NCBI GenBank assembly: GCA_030651765.1
Contig: JAUSBY010000005.1
Coordinates: 124,001 to 188,000, forward strand
Direction of reading: 5' to 3'
DNA length: 64,000 nucleotides
Source of the DNA: Coriobacteriia bacterium
Lineage (GTDB): Bacteria; Actinomycetota; Coriobacteriia; Anaerosomatales; Anaerosomataceae
Shown: piece after piece, positions 43,256 to 52,161 of the stretch
How the letters are laid out: each line of letters starts with the position of its first letter
How positions within the stretch are numbered: position 1 is the stretch's first letter
Made by a program: the position numbers and the translations under genes
The notes under the pieces: model-generated
The model's database searches: none
What the model saw: the letters and a program-made list of their open reading frames with translations, nothing else
Told to the model about the DNA's origin: nothing

Positions 43256-45901
43256 TCAGCGGTTCGAGCGTTTCACCAGCCGCTTGAGGTTAGCGAGTTC
43301 CGCCTCGCGCCCGACCGCCTTGGCATCCAGACGGTCTGCGCGGGCCTGCGCAAGGATACCAGAGAACGTGGGGCCGGGCTCCAGACCGAGCGCGATGAGA
43401 TCGGCTCCCGAGACAGCAGCCTTCGTAGGCGCTAGCACCCGGACGAACTCCTCGACGCGGGCGCGCACGCCGGGTCCGCCGGTGGCCCACAGGTAAGTGA
43501 GCGACTCGGCGGGAAGCGCCTCGAGCAGGAAGTACAGGCGGCTCGCTCGCATCCGGCGACGGTCCTTGAGCCGTGCGACCAACGTCTCCCGGCGCTCGGC
43601 TGTGGTGACGGCAGGCTCGGCATACTCGCGACCGAAGCGGAGCCATCGGCACCAGCGATCGGCGGCCGCGCGCGTGGTGCTTCCGGCCATCGCCGTGATG
43701 AGCGTCGTCCGGCGTCGCGGCGGGCGGACGAAGGCGCTTGCGAGCTCGGCATGTGCGCGCTCACACGCGCGTACGTCGTCGAGCACGCGGGACTCGTCGG
43801 CGCCTTCGGGCACGAGGCCGGAGAGCGCGCCCGAGGCCCGCAGGCGCTCGAGAACGAGGGCGACGCCCGCCTCGTCGATGATGTCGAGCAGCTCTTCGCG
43901 GATCCGCGCGCCGCTCACCTCGTCGAGCATCCCCATCTCGACCGCCTGCTGCAGGAGCGCCTCGGTGGACGGATCGATCGTGAAGCCGAAGCGCTGCGCG
44001 AACCGGGCTGCCCGCAGGACACGTGTCGGGTCCTCGACGAAGGAGAGTGAGTGCAGCGTCCGGATGACACCGCGCTCAAGGTCGTACAGTCCGCCGAACG
44101 GGTCGGCGATCGCGCCAAAGGACTCCGGATTCACGCACACGGCCATCGCGTTCACCGAGAAGTCGCGCCGGAAGAGATCCTGCCGAAGCGACGAGCGCTC
44201 CACGGTGGGCAGCGCACCGGGTCGCTGGTAGTACTCGGTTCGGGCGCTCGTGATGTCCACGTGCATCGACTTCGACCAGACGATGACCGCAGTACCGAAA
44301 CGCCGATGCACCTTGACCCGCTTGTCGAGCCGCTCGGCGATGGCCAGGGCAAAGGCAAGACCGTCGCCCTCGATGACCACGTCCAGATCGAGATTGGGCA
44401 TGCCGAGGAGCATGTCGCGAACGAACCCGCCCACGACGTGCGCCCGCAGTCCGTGCTCATCGGCCAGCCTGCCGATGTCGGCGACCGCGGCTCGCGCCTC
44501 ATCCGGCAGGAGCGCCAGCGAGGAGAGGAACCTATGCGACGCCTCGGTGCGCTGGAGGATGATCTTGCGGTCCAGGTACGACTCGCCGTGCTCGGCGCGC
44601 AGAAGGTCCTTACGCGTGACGATCCCGACCACGCGGCCATCCTCGAGCACAGGGACGCGACCGATGCCGGTGCGTACCAGCAGGCGTTCCAGCTCGGCCA
44701 GATCACTCCCCGGCCCCACGGTGATCGGATCGCGCGCCATGAATCCGGTGACTGGCGCGTGATCGAGGCCGTGGCGCACGGCCTTGTCGACGTCCTTGCG
44801 GGTCACCAGGCCGACGAGCCGGCCGTCCTCGACCACCGGTAGCCCGCCGTGTCCCCAGGTCGCCATGATCGACCCGGCCTCGGCCATCGTGACGTCCGGT
44901 GTGACCGACCGCACCGGCGCCGAGGCGATGTCGGCTGCGCGCGGCGGAGGCACGACCTCGCTGTCGAGCGCGACACGCAGGCGCCCTAGCACGTCGGGGA
45001 TGGACGCGTCGCGCAGAGCCGCCGAGGCGGCCTGCGGATGCCCGCCGCCGCCGATGTGCTTGAGCACCGCGCCGATGTCCACGTCGGCCAAGCGGCTCCG
45101 GCCGACCACGTGGAGTCGCTCGGGCATGTCCACCAGCGCGATGGCGACCCGGTAGCCCAGGTCCTCGCAGATGTAGTGGGTGAGCACCGATGCGGAGTCC
45201 ACATACTCGGTGGCAACGGCCGAGCCGATCGCCACCTCCTGTCCGTGCACGTCCCAGACCTCGAGCGAGTCCAGCAGCATGTCGAGTATCGCGCGCTGCT
45301 GGGGCGTGAGTGCTCGCGCGAGGAACTGGTTCAGGACCTCCATCTCGGCACCCGCCGACATCAGGAAGGCCGCAGCCTCGGCATCGTAGGCCGTCGTTCC
45401 CGGATACGTGAGCGAGCCCGTGTCCTCGTGGATGCCGAGGAGCATCACGGTCGCCTCGAGCGGGGTGATTGGCACACCGCGGTCGCGGATCTCGTGGACG
45501 AGGATGGACGTGGTGGCGCCGACGCTCATCGAGTGGTCGTGGAGCGTCTCCACGTCGCCATCCTGCCGGGGGTGGTGGTCGTAGACGATGACCTCGACGC
45601 CGGGACGCCCGATCACGGCGCCGATCTCGCCGATCCGCCCGGGATCGCGCGTATCGACCATCACCACGCGCTCGATGGCGTCGAGGTCGAGCGACTTCAG
45701 ATCGGCGAACGCCACGAAGTCCTCGTGAAGGTTGTGGAACTCGCGCACGTTGGCGTTCTGCGAGCCGAGGAAGACCGCGCGGACGTCCTCGTAGAGCTTG
45801 GTGGCGGCGACCATCGACGCGTAGGCGTCGAAATCGGGATTGGCGTGACCGATGGCCACGCCGGTGGTCGGCGTGAAGCGACGGGCGCTGCGGCGCGTCA
45901 C
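43256..45901 (-). CDS. DHH phosphoesterase - CBS pair - CCA/poly(A) nucleotidyltransferase fusion
   Basis: 881 residues. About 1-310: DHH/DHHA1 phosphoesterase (GHANPDFDAYASM, YDHHPRQDGD, GGGGHPQAAS). About 315-440: two CBS domains (VTPDVTMAEAGSIMATWG, GIGRVPVLEDGRVVGIVTRKD). From about 480: nucleotidyltransferase head with GGFVRDMLLG and the catalytic DLDVV carboxylates, then the RNA-binding helices (FAQRFGFTIDPST). The family adds A or CCA to tRNA 3' ends; the DHH part may be a nanoRNase or cyclic-dinucleotide phosphodiesterase, and CBS may sense adenylates. GTG 45901 follows the deoA stop by one base. Confidence 0.9.
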   Translation of the reverse strand: MTRRSARRFTPTTGVAIGHANPDFDAYASMVAATKLYEDVRAVFLGSQNANVREFHNLHEDFVAFADLKSLDLDAIERVVMVDTRDPGRIGEIGAVIGRPGVEVIVYDHHPRQDGDVETLHDHSMSVGATTSILVHEIRDRGVPITPLEATVMLLGIHEDTGSLTYPGTTAYDAEAAAFLMSAGAEMEVLNQFLARALTPQQRAILDMLLDSLEVWDVHGQEVAIGSAVATEYVDSASVLTHYICEDLGYRVAIALVDMPERLHVVGRSRLADVDIGAVLKHIGGGGHPQAASAALRDASIPDVLGRLRVALDSEVVPPPRAADIASAPVRSVTPDVTMAEAGSIMATWGHGGLPVVEDGRLVGLVTRKDVDKAVRHGLDHAPVTGFMARDPITVGPGSDLAELERLLVRTGIGRVPVLEDGRVVGIVTRKDLLRAEHGESYLDRKIILQRTEASHRFLSSLALLPDEARAAVADIGRLADEHGLRAHVVGGFVRDMLLGMPNLDLDVVIEGDGLAFALAIAERLDKRVKVHRRFGTAVIVWSKSMHVDITSARTEYYQRPGALPTVERSSLRQDLFRRDFSVNAMAVCVNPESFGAIADPFGGLYDLERGVIRTLHSLSFVEDPTRVLRAARFAQRFGFTIDPSTEALLQQAVEMGMLDEVSGARIREELLDIIDEAGVALVLERLRASGALSGLVPEGADESRVLDDVRACERAHAELASAFVRPPRRRTTLITAMAGSTTRAAADRWCRWLRFGREYAEPAVTTAERRETLVARLKDRRRMRASRLYFLLEALPAESLTYLWATGGPGVRARVEEFVRVLAPTKAAVSGADLIALGLEPGPTFSGILAQARADRLDAKAVGREAELANLKRLVKRSNR

Positions 45902-45902
45902 G

Positions 45903-47204
45903 TCACACCTCGTGGAACAGCGGCGGGACGACCGGCTCCGTATCGGCGATGGTGATCGCGGCCAGCAGACGCTGTTCGGCTTCGTCGAGTAGCGCCGGGT
46001 CGCTCGTGTACAGCGTCGCCAGCGATGCGCCGGGCTCGACGCGGTCGGCGATCTTCACGTCGATCTCGAGCCCCGCGCCTGCGTCGATGGGGTCATCCTG
46101 GCGGGCGCGGCCCGCGCCAAGCGCCATGGCGGCCCGGCCGACCCCTTCGGCGTCGAACCCTGCTATCCATCCGGCGGCAGGCGCCGTGACCACACGCGTG
46201 TGTGCGCCGAGTGGCAGGAGCGCCGGGTCGTCGGCAACCGCAGGATTCCCGCCCTGCGCGGTCACCCAGGCGCGGAAGGTGTTAAGCGCGCGGCCCGATT
46301 CGATCGCCTCGAGCAGCGTGTCGCGACCGGCGAGCTCGGTCTCAGCCACACCGCCGAGGACGAGCATCCTCGCGCCGAGGACGAGGCAGAGTTCGGTGAG
46401 GTCCGCCGGCCCGTGACCGCGAAGCGTCAGGATCGCTTCGCGAACCTCGAGTGCGTTGCCCACCGCACGACCGAGAGGCTGGTTCATATCGGTCAGCACG
46501 GCCACGACCTTGCGGCCAAGCAACTCCCCCACGCGCGTCAGTTCGGCGGCAAGCGCCCGGGCGTCGGCCTCGGACTTCATGAACGCGCCGGAGCCGACCT
46601 TCACGTCGAGCATGATCGCATCGGCACCGCCCGCGACCTTCTTGGAGATGATCGAGCCGACGATGAGCGGAATCGACGGGACCGTCGCCGTGACGTCCCT
46701 GAGCGCGTACATCTTCTTGTCGGCCGGATCGACATCCGGGCTCTGCCCGATAACCGCCACGCCAACGTCGCGAACCTGCGCCAGGAACGCGTCGGGTTCC
46801 AGCGTCACGCTGAAGCCGGGGATGGACTCGAGCTTGTCGAGCGTCCCGCCCGTGAAGCCGAGACCGCGTCCGCTCATCTTGGCCACCGGGACGCCGCAGC
46901 TCGCGACCAGCGGCGCGAGGACGAGCGTCGTGGTGTCCCCGACGCCCCCCGTCGAGTGTTTGTCGACCTTGATACCGGGGATGCTCGACAGATCCACCAT
47001 CCGGCCCGAGCGCGCCATCGCCTCGGTGAGCGCGGCGGTCTCCGCGCTGTCGAGACCCCTGATGAACGCGGCCATCAGCCACGCTGCCATCTGATAGTCG
47101 GGCATCTCGCCGGAGACGAACGCCGAGACCAGACGATCGAGTTCGGCCTTGGTGTGCTTCCCGCCGTCGCGCTTGACCTCGATGATCTCCTCGATCGATC
47201 TCAC
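45903..47204 (-). CDS. deoA: Thymidine/pyrimidine-nucleoside phosphorylase
   Basis: 433 residues from GTG 47204, overlapping the deoB stop as GTGA. MSGRGLGFTGGTLDKLE, KHSTGGVGDTTTL, VGSIISKKVAGG and DVKVGSGAFMK are strong family motifs. Phosphorolysis of thymidine, deoxyuridine or uridine gives a sugar 1-phosphate, which DeoB from the preceding gene isomerises. Confidence 0.95.
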   Translation of the reverse strand: MRSIEEIIEVKRDGGKHTKAELDRLVSAFVSGEMPDYQMAAWLMAAFIRGLDSAETAALTEAMARSGRMVDLSSIPGIKVDKHSTGGVGDTTTLVLAPLVASCGVPVAKMSGRGLGFTGGTLDKLESIPGFSVTLEPDAFLAQVRDVGVAVIGQSPDVDPADKKMYALRDVTATVPSIPLIVGSIISKKVAGGADAIMLDVKVGSGAFMKSEADARALAAELTRVGELLGRKVVAVLTDMNQPLGRAVGNALEVREAILTLRGHGPADLTELCLVLGARMLVLGGVAETELAGRDTLLEAIESGRALNTFRAWVTAQGGNPAVADDPALLPLGAHTRVVTAPAAGWIAGFDAEGVGRAAMALGAGRARQDDPIDAGAGLEIDVKIADRVEPGASLATLYTSDPALLDEAEQRLLAAITIADTEPVVPPLFHEV

Positions 47205-48403
47205 GCGCCGCGCACCTCCCCCAAGAACGACGTGCCGCGCCCGCACCGATCGGCCAGGCCGTAGAAGTCCAGTACCGACTCACCGACGTCGCCGAAGGTC
47301 GCGCGCGTGCCGAGTGCGACGCCGGCCTCCACGCCCTTGACCTTAGCGATCAGCGGCGCATGCTCCCGGCTGTGGTCGGTCGACGAGGTGGTCGGATCGC
47401 AGCCGTGATCGGCGGTGATGATGAGCAGGTCGCCCTCGGACATCGCGTCGAGAAGCTCGGGCATGCGACGGTCCACCGCCTCGAGTCCGTCGGCGTAGGC
47501 ACGCACGTCGTTGCGGTGACCCCAGAGCATGTCGAAGTCGACGAGGTTGCAGAAGACGAACCCCTGCTCGGGCCGGCTCACCTCTTCGAGGAGCTTGTCG
47601 AAGCCGTCCATGTTGTCGGTGACGTGCGGCGAGGAGGTGATGCCCTGCCACGCGAAGATGTCGCCGATCTTGCCGACACCGAAGACCGGTACGCCCGCCT
47701 CCTGAAGCAGATCGAGGACCGTGGGCTCAAACGGCTTGACGGCGTAGTCACGTCGACGATGCGTGCGCGTGTAGGCGCTCGTCTCGTCCGGCCCGACGAA
47801 CGGCCGGGCGATCACCCGGCCGACGCAGTGCTCGCCTGTGAGCATCTTGCGCGCGATCTCGGAGACCTCGTAGAGCCTCTCGAGGCCGTAGGTCTCCTCG
47901 TGCGCCGCAATCTGGAACACGGAGTCCGCCGATGTGTACACGATCGGCAGGCCGGTTCTCACGTGCTCGTCACCGAGCTCGCCGATGATGACGGTGCCGC
48001 TGGCCACCAAGTTGCCCAGAACGGACGCATGCCCCGTGAGGCGGCAGAACTCGGCGATCACCTCTTCGGGGAACCCGTGCGGGTATGTCGGGAACGGGCG
48101 CTCGAGCACGACCCCCATCATCTCCCAGTGACCGGTGGTGGTGTCCTTGCCCGCCGAGCGGGCAGCGTTCCTGCCCCACGATGCGGTGGGTCTCCCGGTG
48201 GGTCGGACGCCGGCGATCTCGGTGATGTTGCCGAGTCCCATCGCGCCGAGGACCGGCATGTTCAGACCGCCAACAGCGCGCGCGGTGTTGCCGAGTGTAT
48301 TCGAACCCACGTCACCGTACGCGGCCGCGTCCGGCAGCTCGCCTGCCCCCACGCTGTCGAGCACGAGGACGATCGCCCGCGGCCCACGCGGCGTTCCGGC
48401 CAT
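47201..48403 (-). CDS. deoB: Phosphopentomutase
   Basis: 400 residues, alkaline-phosphatase superfamily. LVLDSVGAGELPDAAAYGD, GKDTTTGHWEM with the phosphorylated Thr, NLVDFDMLWGHRND and ADHGCDPTT supply the metal ligands. It interconverts (deoxy)ribose 1- and 5-phosphates. ATG 48403, 16 bases after pilB. Confidence 0.96.
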   Translation of the reverse strand: MAGTPRGPRAIVLVLDSVGAGELPDAAAYGDVGSNTLGNTARAVGGLNMPVLGAMGLGNITEIAGVRPTGRPTASWGRNAARSAGKDTTTGHWEMMGVVLERPFPTYPHGFPEEVIAEFCRLTGHASVLGNLVASGTVIIGELGDEHVRTGLPIVYTSADSVFQIAAHEETYGLERLYEVSEIARKMLTGEHCVGRVIARPFVGPDETSAYTRTHRRRDYAVKPFEPTVLDLLQEAGVPVFGVGKIGDIFAWQGITSSPHVTDNMDGFDKLLEEVSRPEQGFVFCNLVDFDMLWGHRNDVRAYADGLEAVDRRMPELLDAMSEGDLLIITADHGCDPTTSSTDHSREHAPLIAKVKGVEAGVALGTRATFGDVGESVLDFYGLADRCGRGTSFLGEVRGA

Positions 48404-48419
48404 CTCGCACCCCCTCGGA

Positions 48420-50087
48420 TCAGGCGATCACTCGCAGGACCTCGTCGAGGCTCGTCACGCCAGCGGCGACCTTGTCCATGGCGTCATCGCGTAGCGCACG
48501 CATCCCGCCAGCCAGCGCAGCGGCACGGATCTCCTCGGACGGAGACTCGGCAAGGAACAGCCGCTCGAGTTCCTCGTCCATGGCCATGATCTCAAAGACA
48601 CCCACACGCCCCTTGTACCCGGTGCCATGGCAGTCGTCGCATCCGCTGGCGGATGCCGCGTACCCGGTGGAGCACGCGACATCATCAGGTCCGCACCCAC
48701 GTTCGGCGAGGAACGACTTCGTGAACCGTGCCTTGACCCGACATGACGGGCACAGCCGACGCACGAGTCGTTGCGCGACCACGCCGATGAGGGCGCTCGA
48801 CGCGATGAACGGAGCGACCTCCATGTCCGACAGTCGCGTGAGGGCCGAGGGCGCGTCGTTGGTGTGGATCGACGACAAGACCAGGTGACCCGTGAGGGCC
48901 GCGCGTGTAGCGATCTGCGCGGTCTCCGCGTCGCGGATCTCGCCCACCATCACGATATCCGGGTCCGAGCGGAGTACCGTCCGAAGCAGATGAGCGAAGC
49001 TCAGACCGATGTGCGGGTTGACCGCCATCTGCGTGACGCCGGGAACCTGGACCTCTATAGGATCCTCGATCGTGATGATCTTTCGGGCCGGATCGTTGAG
49101 GTGCAGGAGTGCGGCGTACAGCGTGGTGGTCTTGCCGGACCCGGTTGGGCCCGAGACAAGGATCTCGCCGTAGGGCCGCGAGAGGAATCGCTTGATCAGG
49201 GCCTGGTGATCTTCGCTGAGACCGATGTCGGCAAGCGTCTGCTGCTCGGCCTCGTGGTTGAGGATGCGGATGACGATGTTCTCACCGAACGGTGTCGGCA
49301 GCGTCGCCACGCGCATATCGATAGGACGATCGTTCACCACGAGACCGATGCGTCCGTCTTGCGGGCGACGGCGCTCAGCGATGTCCATGTCCGCCATGAC
49401 CTTCAGGCGGCTGATCAGGCCCGCGCGGGCGCTCGAAGGAACGTGCATGATCTCGTGGAGAACGCCGTCCACCCGGAAGCGCACGCGCACGCTGTGCTGG
49501 CCCGGTTCGACGTGGATGTCGCTCGCTCCGTCGAGGACCGCCTCACGAATCAGCTGATTGACGAGCCGCACGATCGGGACGTCCTCATCACCCACGACGA
49601 TCTGCGCGTCAGCCTCTTCGTCGGCGGAATCAACGAGTCCCTCGAAGGCATCGGCCGACGTGATGAACTTCTCGATCGCCGCCCTGATGTGTGACGGCGT
49701 GGAGACCACCGGCAGCACGGGGCGACCGGAGCGCAGCCGAACGTCGTCTATCGACTCCACGTCAAGAGGGTCGGCCATCGCGAGCACGATGTACTCGTCA
49801 CGAAAGTCGATCGGAATGACAAGACGTCTGCGTGCGATACGCTCGGGCACGAGGGCCGCCGCGCTGCGGCTGACGGGATAACTCACGAGACTGACGAACT
49901 CAAGAGCCTTCTGCTCGGCGAGTGTGCGGGCGATGGTGTCCTCGTCTGTGATGCCAAGACCCACGAGTACTTGACCGATTTTGCCGCCTTCTAGGCCTTG
50001 TCGCTCGAGAGCTTCCAGCAACTGCTCCTCGGTGATGACGCCGGCACGCAGAAGTAACTCACCGAGCCGGTCCCTCGTGTACGGCAT
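48420..50087 (-). CDS. pilB: Type IV pilus / type II secretion assembly ATPase (PilB/GspE)
   Basis: 555 residues. The N-terminal MshEN domain has two repeats of the c-di-GMP-binding type (RLGELLLRAGVITEEQLLEA and KIGQVLVGLGITDED). The ATPase core has Walker A GPTGSGKTTT (about 312), an Asp box, Walker B and a His box (HTNDAPSALTRL). A C-terminal tetracysteine zinc site includes CPSC and CDDC. It drives pilus extension or secretion. No pilin, pilC or pilM genes are adjacent. ATG 50087. Confidence 0.93.
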   Translation of the reverse strand: MPYTRDRLGELLLRAGVITEEQLLEALERQGLEGGKIGQVLVGLGITDEDTIARTLAEQKALEFVSLVSYPVSRSAAALVPERIARRRLVIPIDFRDEYIVLAMADPLDVESIDDVRLRSGRPVLPVVSTPSHIRAAIEKFITSADAFEGLVDSADEEADAQIVVGDEDVPIVRLVNQLIREAVLDGASDIHVEPGQHSVRVRFRVDGVLHEIMHVPSSARAGLISRLKVMADMDIAERRRPQDGRIGLVVNDRPIDMRVATLPTPFGENIVIRILNHEAEQQTLADIGLSEDHQALIKRFLSRPYGEILVSGPTGSGKTTTLYAALLHLNDPARKIITIEDPIEVQVPGVTQMAVNPHIGLSFAHLLRTVLRSDPDIVMVGEIRDAETAQIATRAALTGHLVLSSIHTNDAPSALTRLSDMEVAPFIASSALIGVVAQRLVRRLCPSCRVKARFTKSFLAERGCGPDDVACSTGYAASASGCDDCHGTGYKGRVGVFEIMAMDEELERLFLAESPSEEIRAAALAGGMRALRDDAMDKVAAGVTSLDEVLRVIA

Positions 50088-50226
50088 TCTTCAGCCTCCC
50101 GCTTCTCGTTCGCTTCTCCCGCGGCGAGCAGCGAGAAAACGTGACGCCGCTCACATCGATGGTAGCAAATAGCGGCGCCCACACGGGAAGTCGGCCGAAA
50201 CGGTCGTGGAGCCCCTGTGACCGGCT

Positions 50227-50487
50227 CTAGCGGATGGCGTCGGAGACGAGCCGCCCGATGAGCTTCGAGGCGATGTCCTCGGAGGCCGGCAGCGTCACGC
50301 CACAGCGCACGCGCGCCTCCTCGATCCGCTCGTCGCGGATGTCCGGGAGCGCGATCACAGCCTCGGCGACGCGCGATACCAGTTCGGGGGACGTCCCGGA
50401 CGGCTTCGATGCACCGTCGGCGTCGTATTCATCTGACGTCCGCAGGTACTCGACAGCTCGTCGGACCTGCTCTTCGGAGATAATCAT
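50227..50487 (-). CDS. Small FlgM-like (anti-sigma-28 type) protein
   Basis: 86 residues from ATG 50487. The N-terminus MIISEEQVRRAVEYL and the C-terminal half (DERIEEARVRCGVTLPASED then IASKLIGRLV) resemble FlgM-like anti-sigma factors, in which the C-terminal helices bind sigma-28. No flagellar gene is in the window. The frame continues upstream to 50664, but that part overlaps structured leader RNA and is unlikely to be coding. Located ahead of pilB, so a role in motility or pilus regulation is possible. Family call is tentative. Confidence 0.6.
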   Translation of the reverse strand: MIISEEQVRRAVEYLRTSDEYDADGASKPSGTSPELVSRVAEAVIALPDIRDERIEEARVRCGVTLPASEDIASKLIGRLVSDAIR

Positions 50488-50550
50488 GTCCCGATTTCTA
50501 TCGGCCCGCGATCCTCGCGGCTTGAGCGTTTTCGGCCGTGTCATGACGAG

Positions 50551-50633
50551 CGGCAGGCGACAACTCCCGGGAAAAGGGAGAGCCTCAAGGCCGGCACCTT
50601 GAGGCTCAGGGGTAAGGGGTTGCCGAAGCAACT
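50551..50633 (-). promoter_or_regulatory. Structured 5' leader of the FlgM-like gene
   Basis: From the predicted start the minus-strand RNA opens with a UUCG hairpin, GTTGC and GCAAC (50619-50632). A perfect 11-bp hairpin GAGCCTCAAGG/CCTTGAGGCTC (50580-50607) and a CTCCC/GGGAG hairpin (50564-50580) follow. CGGCA at 50621-50625 can also pair with TGCCG at 50551-50555, closing a three-way junction and excluding the first hairpin. The sequence between here and ATG 50487 shows nothing further. Confidence 0.5.
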
Positions 50634-50639
50634 GTGAGA

Positions 50640-50668
50640 AGTCTAGCGCGTCAGAATCGTTCACGCAA
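50640..50668 (-). promoter_or_regulatory. Promoter of the FlgM-like gene
   Basis: Minus-strand TTGCGT (50663-50668), 17-base spacer, TAGACT (50640-50645). The predicted start near 50633 coincides with the first base of the UUCG hairpin. Confidence 0.6.
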
Positions 50669-50684
50669 GAGTGAACGTGTTCAC
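50659..50684. promoter_or_regulatory. Palindromic operator-like site with a third half-site
   Basis: GTGAACGTGTTCAC (50671-50684) is a palindrome with arms GTGAAC/GTTCAC. A third GTTCAC lies at 50659-50664, overlapping the -35 region of the promoter. Spacing differs from a LexA box (2 rather than 4 bases between GAAC and GTTC), so the regulator is not identified. Confidence 0.55.
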
Positions 50685-50724
50685 AACTACGGACTACGCA
50701 TACAACGCGGGAAACACCCCAGTG

Positions 50725-52161
50725 CTACAGGCCGAAGAGTGCATACACCCGTGAGATGCCGGTCAGCAGTGGCACGATTCCGAGAGCCAAGATCGCGAGT
50801 GCGAGAACGATGGACACGGCGAGCGGTGCTCCACCACGCTCCCCCACAGCCTCTTCGTCGTTGACGCTCGGGTCCTCGAAGTACGCCGCCCTGATGACGC
50901 TACCGTATCCGCCGAACGACACCACCGCGGCAACACCGGCGACTATCGCCAGCACGACGCTGTCGTTACTCAGAAGTGCAGCAAACACATGCAGTTTGCC
51001 CCAGAATCCCGCGAACAAGGGAATCCCGGTCAGAGAGAGCATGGCCACGGAGAGAGCGGCGCCGAGAGCGGGAGAACGACGGGCGATTCCCGCCATCCCC
51101 GCACGCGTGCCGTCCCAGCCGGGGCGCACACGACCGACCGCCTCGAGCGCGATGAACGCGGCGGATGCTCCCACCGCATACGTGACGATGAAGACGATCG
51201 TCGCCTGGATGCCCGCATCGCCGCTCGATATCGCGAGCAGGCCGTATCCGACCTGGGCGATGCCGGAGTATCCGAGTAGCCGTGCGACCGACTGCTGCCG
51301 CACCATCCCGAAGGAGCCGAACAGCAACGAGCCGACGCCGATGGCGACAAGCAGACTCGTCGCCGGGGCGAACACAGCCGCCTGGAAGAGGGTCCCGCGA
51401 ACGATGACGAGTAGGGCCACGAGCGCCGCCATCTTCGGCACAGAGGACAGGAACGCCGCCGACGTGCTGTCGGCGTTCTCGTAGGCGTCAGGCACCCATG
51501 CGTGGAACGGGAACGCTCCGAGCTTGAACGCGAACGCGGAGAGCACCAGCGCGAGCGCGAGCAGTGCAGGACGAGACTCGGCAGTCCCCAGTGCGCTGCT
51601 GCCCGTAAGGAAGCTCGCGTCTCCCCCGGTCAGGCCGAAGACGAGCGCAAGCCCGTACAGCGTGAGGCCCGACGCGATCGTCCCCTGGACGAAGTACCTG
51701 ACCGCAGACTCCTCGGCCCGACGCGTACCCGCCCCGGCTACGAGCGCGTAGGCAACGATCGCCAGTCCGGACAGGGACACGAACAGAACGATGAGATTGA
51801 GGCTTGCAAGCAGTGCGTGGGCGAACACCGCACCGAGAGCGATGAGTGCCGCCATGCCCGGACCGCGGTCGGCCGTCGCGTACCGCCGATAGCCCGCTGT
51901 CACCGCGAGAGCCGCAAGCCCGTAGCCGAGCGCCGGCAACGCGGTGAACCCGGACCCGTACGCAAGGACCCCCATGGCGATGCCGGGCTGCGTACTGCCC
52001 GACAGGACGAAGCCGGCAACAGAAGCGCCGCCGAGGCCGAGCGCGATCAGCACGATGGCCGTCGGTCGTCGGTCAAGAGCATCGGCCACCAGGCCGAGCA
52101 CCACGCCGCCCAGGACGAGGACCGGAACCAGCCATGCGGCCAGAGGAAGTGCGAGATCCAT
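50725..52161 (-). CDS. nuoN: NADH-quinone oxidoreductase-like subunit N
   Basis: 478 residues, about 14 hydrophobic helices, antiporter-like proton channel of complex I. FHAWVPDAYENADSTSAAFLSSVPKMA holds the conserved Lys/His region of NuoN. Last gene of the operon; no T-run terminator follows. ATG 52161 shares a base with the nuoM stop. Confidence 0.94.
   Translation of the reverse strand: MDLALPLAAWLVPVLVLGGVVLGLVADALDRRPTAIVLIALGLGGASVAGFVLSGSTQPGIAMGVLAYGSGFTALPALGYGLAALAVTAGYRRYATADRGPGMAALIALGAVFAHALLASLNLIVLFVSLSGLAIVAYALVAGAGTRRAEESAVRYFVQGTIASGLTLYGLALVFGLTGGDASFLTGSSALGTAESRPALLALALVLSAFAFKLGAFPFHAWVPDAYENADSTSAAFLSSVPKMAALVALLVIVRGTLFQAAVFAPATSLLVAIGVGSLLFGSFGMVRQQSVARLLGYSGIAQVGYGLLAISSGDAGIQATIVFIVTYAVGASAAFIALEAVGRVRPGWDGTRAGMAGIARRSPALGAALSVAMLSLTGIPLFAGFWGKLHVFAALLSNDSVVLAIVAGVAAVVSFGGYGSVIRAAYFEDPSVNDEEAVGERGGAPLAVSIVLALAILALGIVPLLTGISRVYALFGL

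Noticed and set aside
41518-43287. 589-residue plus-strand reading frame opposite trpS and the M50 gene
   Set aside because: Shadow frame; both minus-strand genes are fully recognisable.
50551-50632. Plus-strand c-di-GMP-I riboswitch (GGGGTTGCCG ending and GAAA-like loop)
   Set aside because: The core GACGCAAAGC element is missing and no plus-strand gene follows; a minus-strand leader fits the promoter better.
50491-50664. N-terminal extension of the FlgM-like frame to 145 residues
   Set aside because: It runs through the structured leader RNA downstream of the predicted start, and family-like sequence begins at MIISEEQ.
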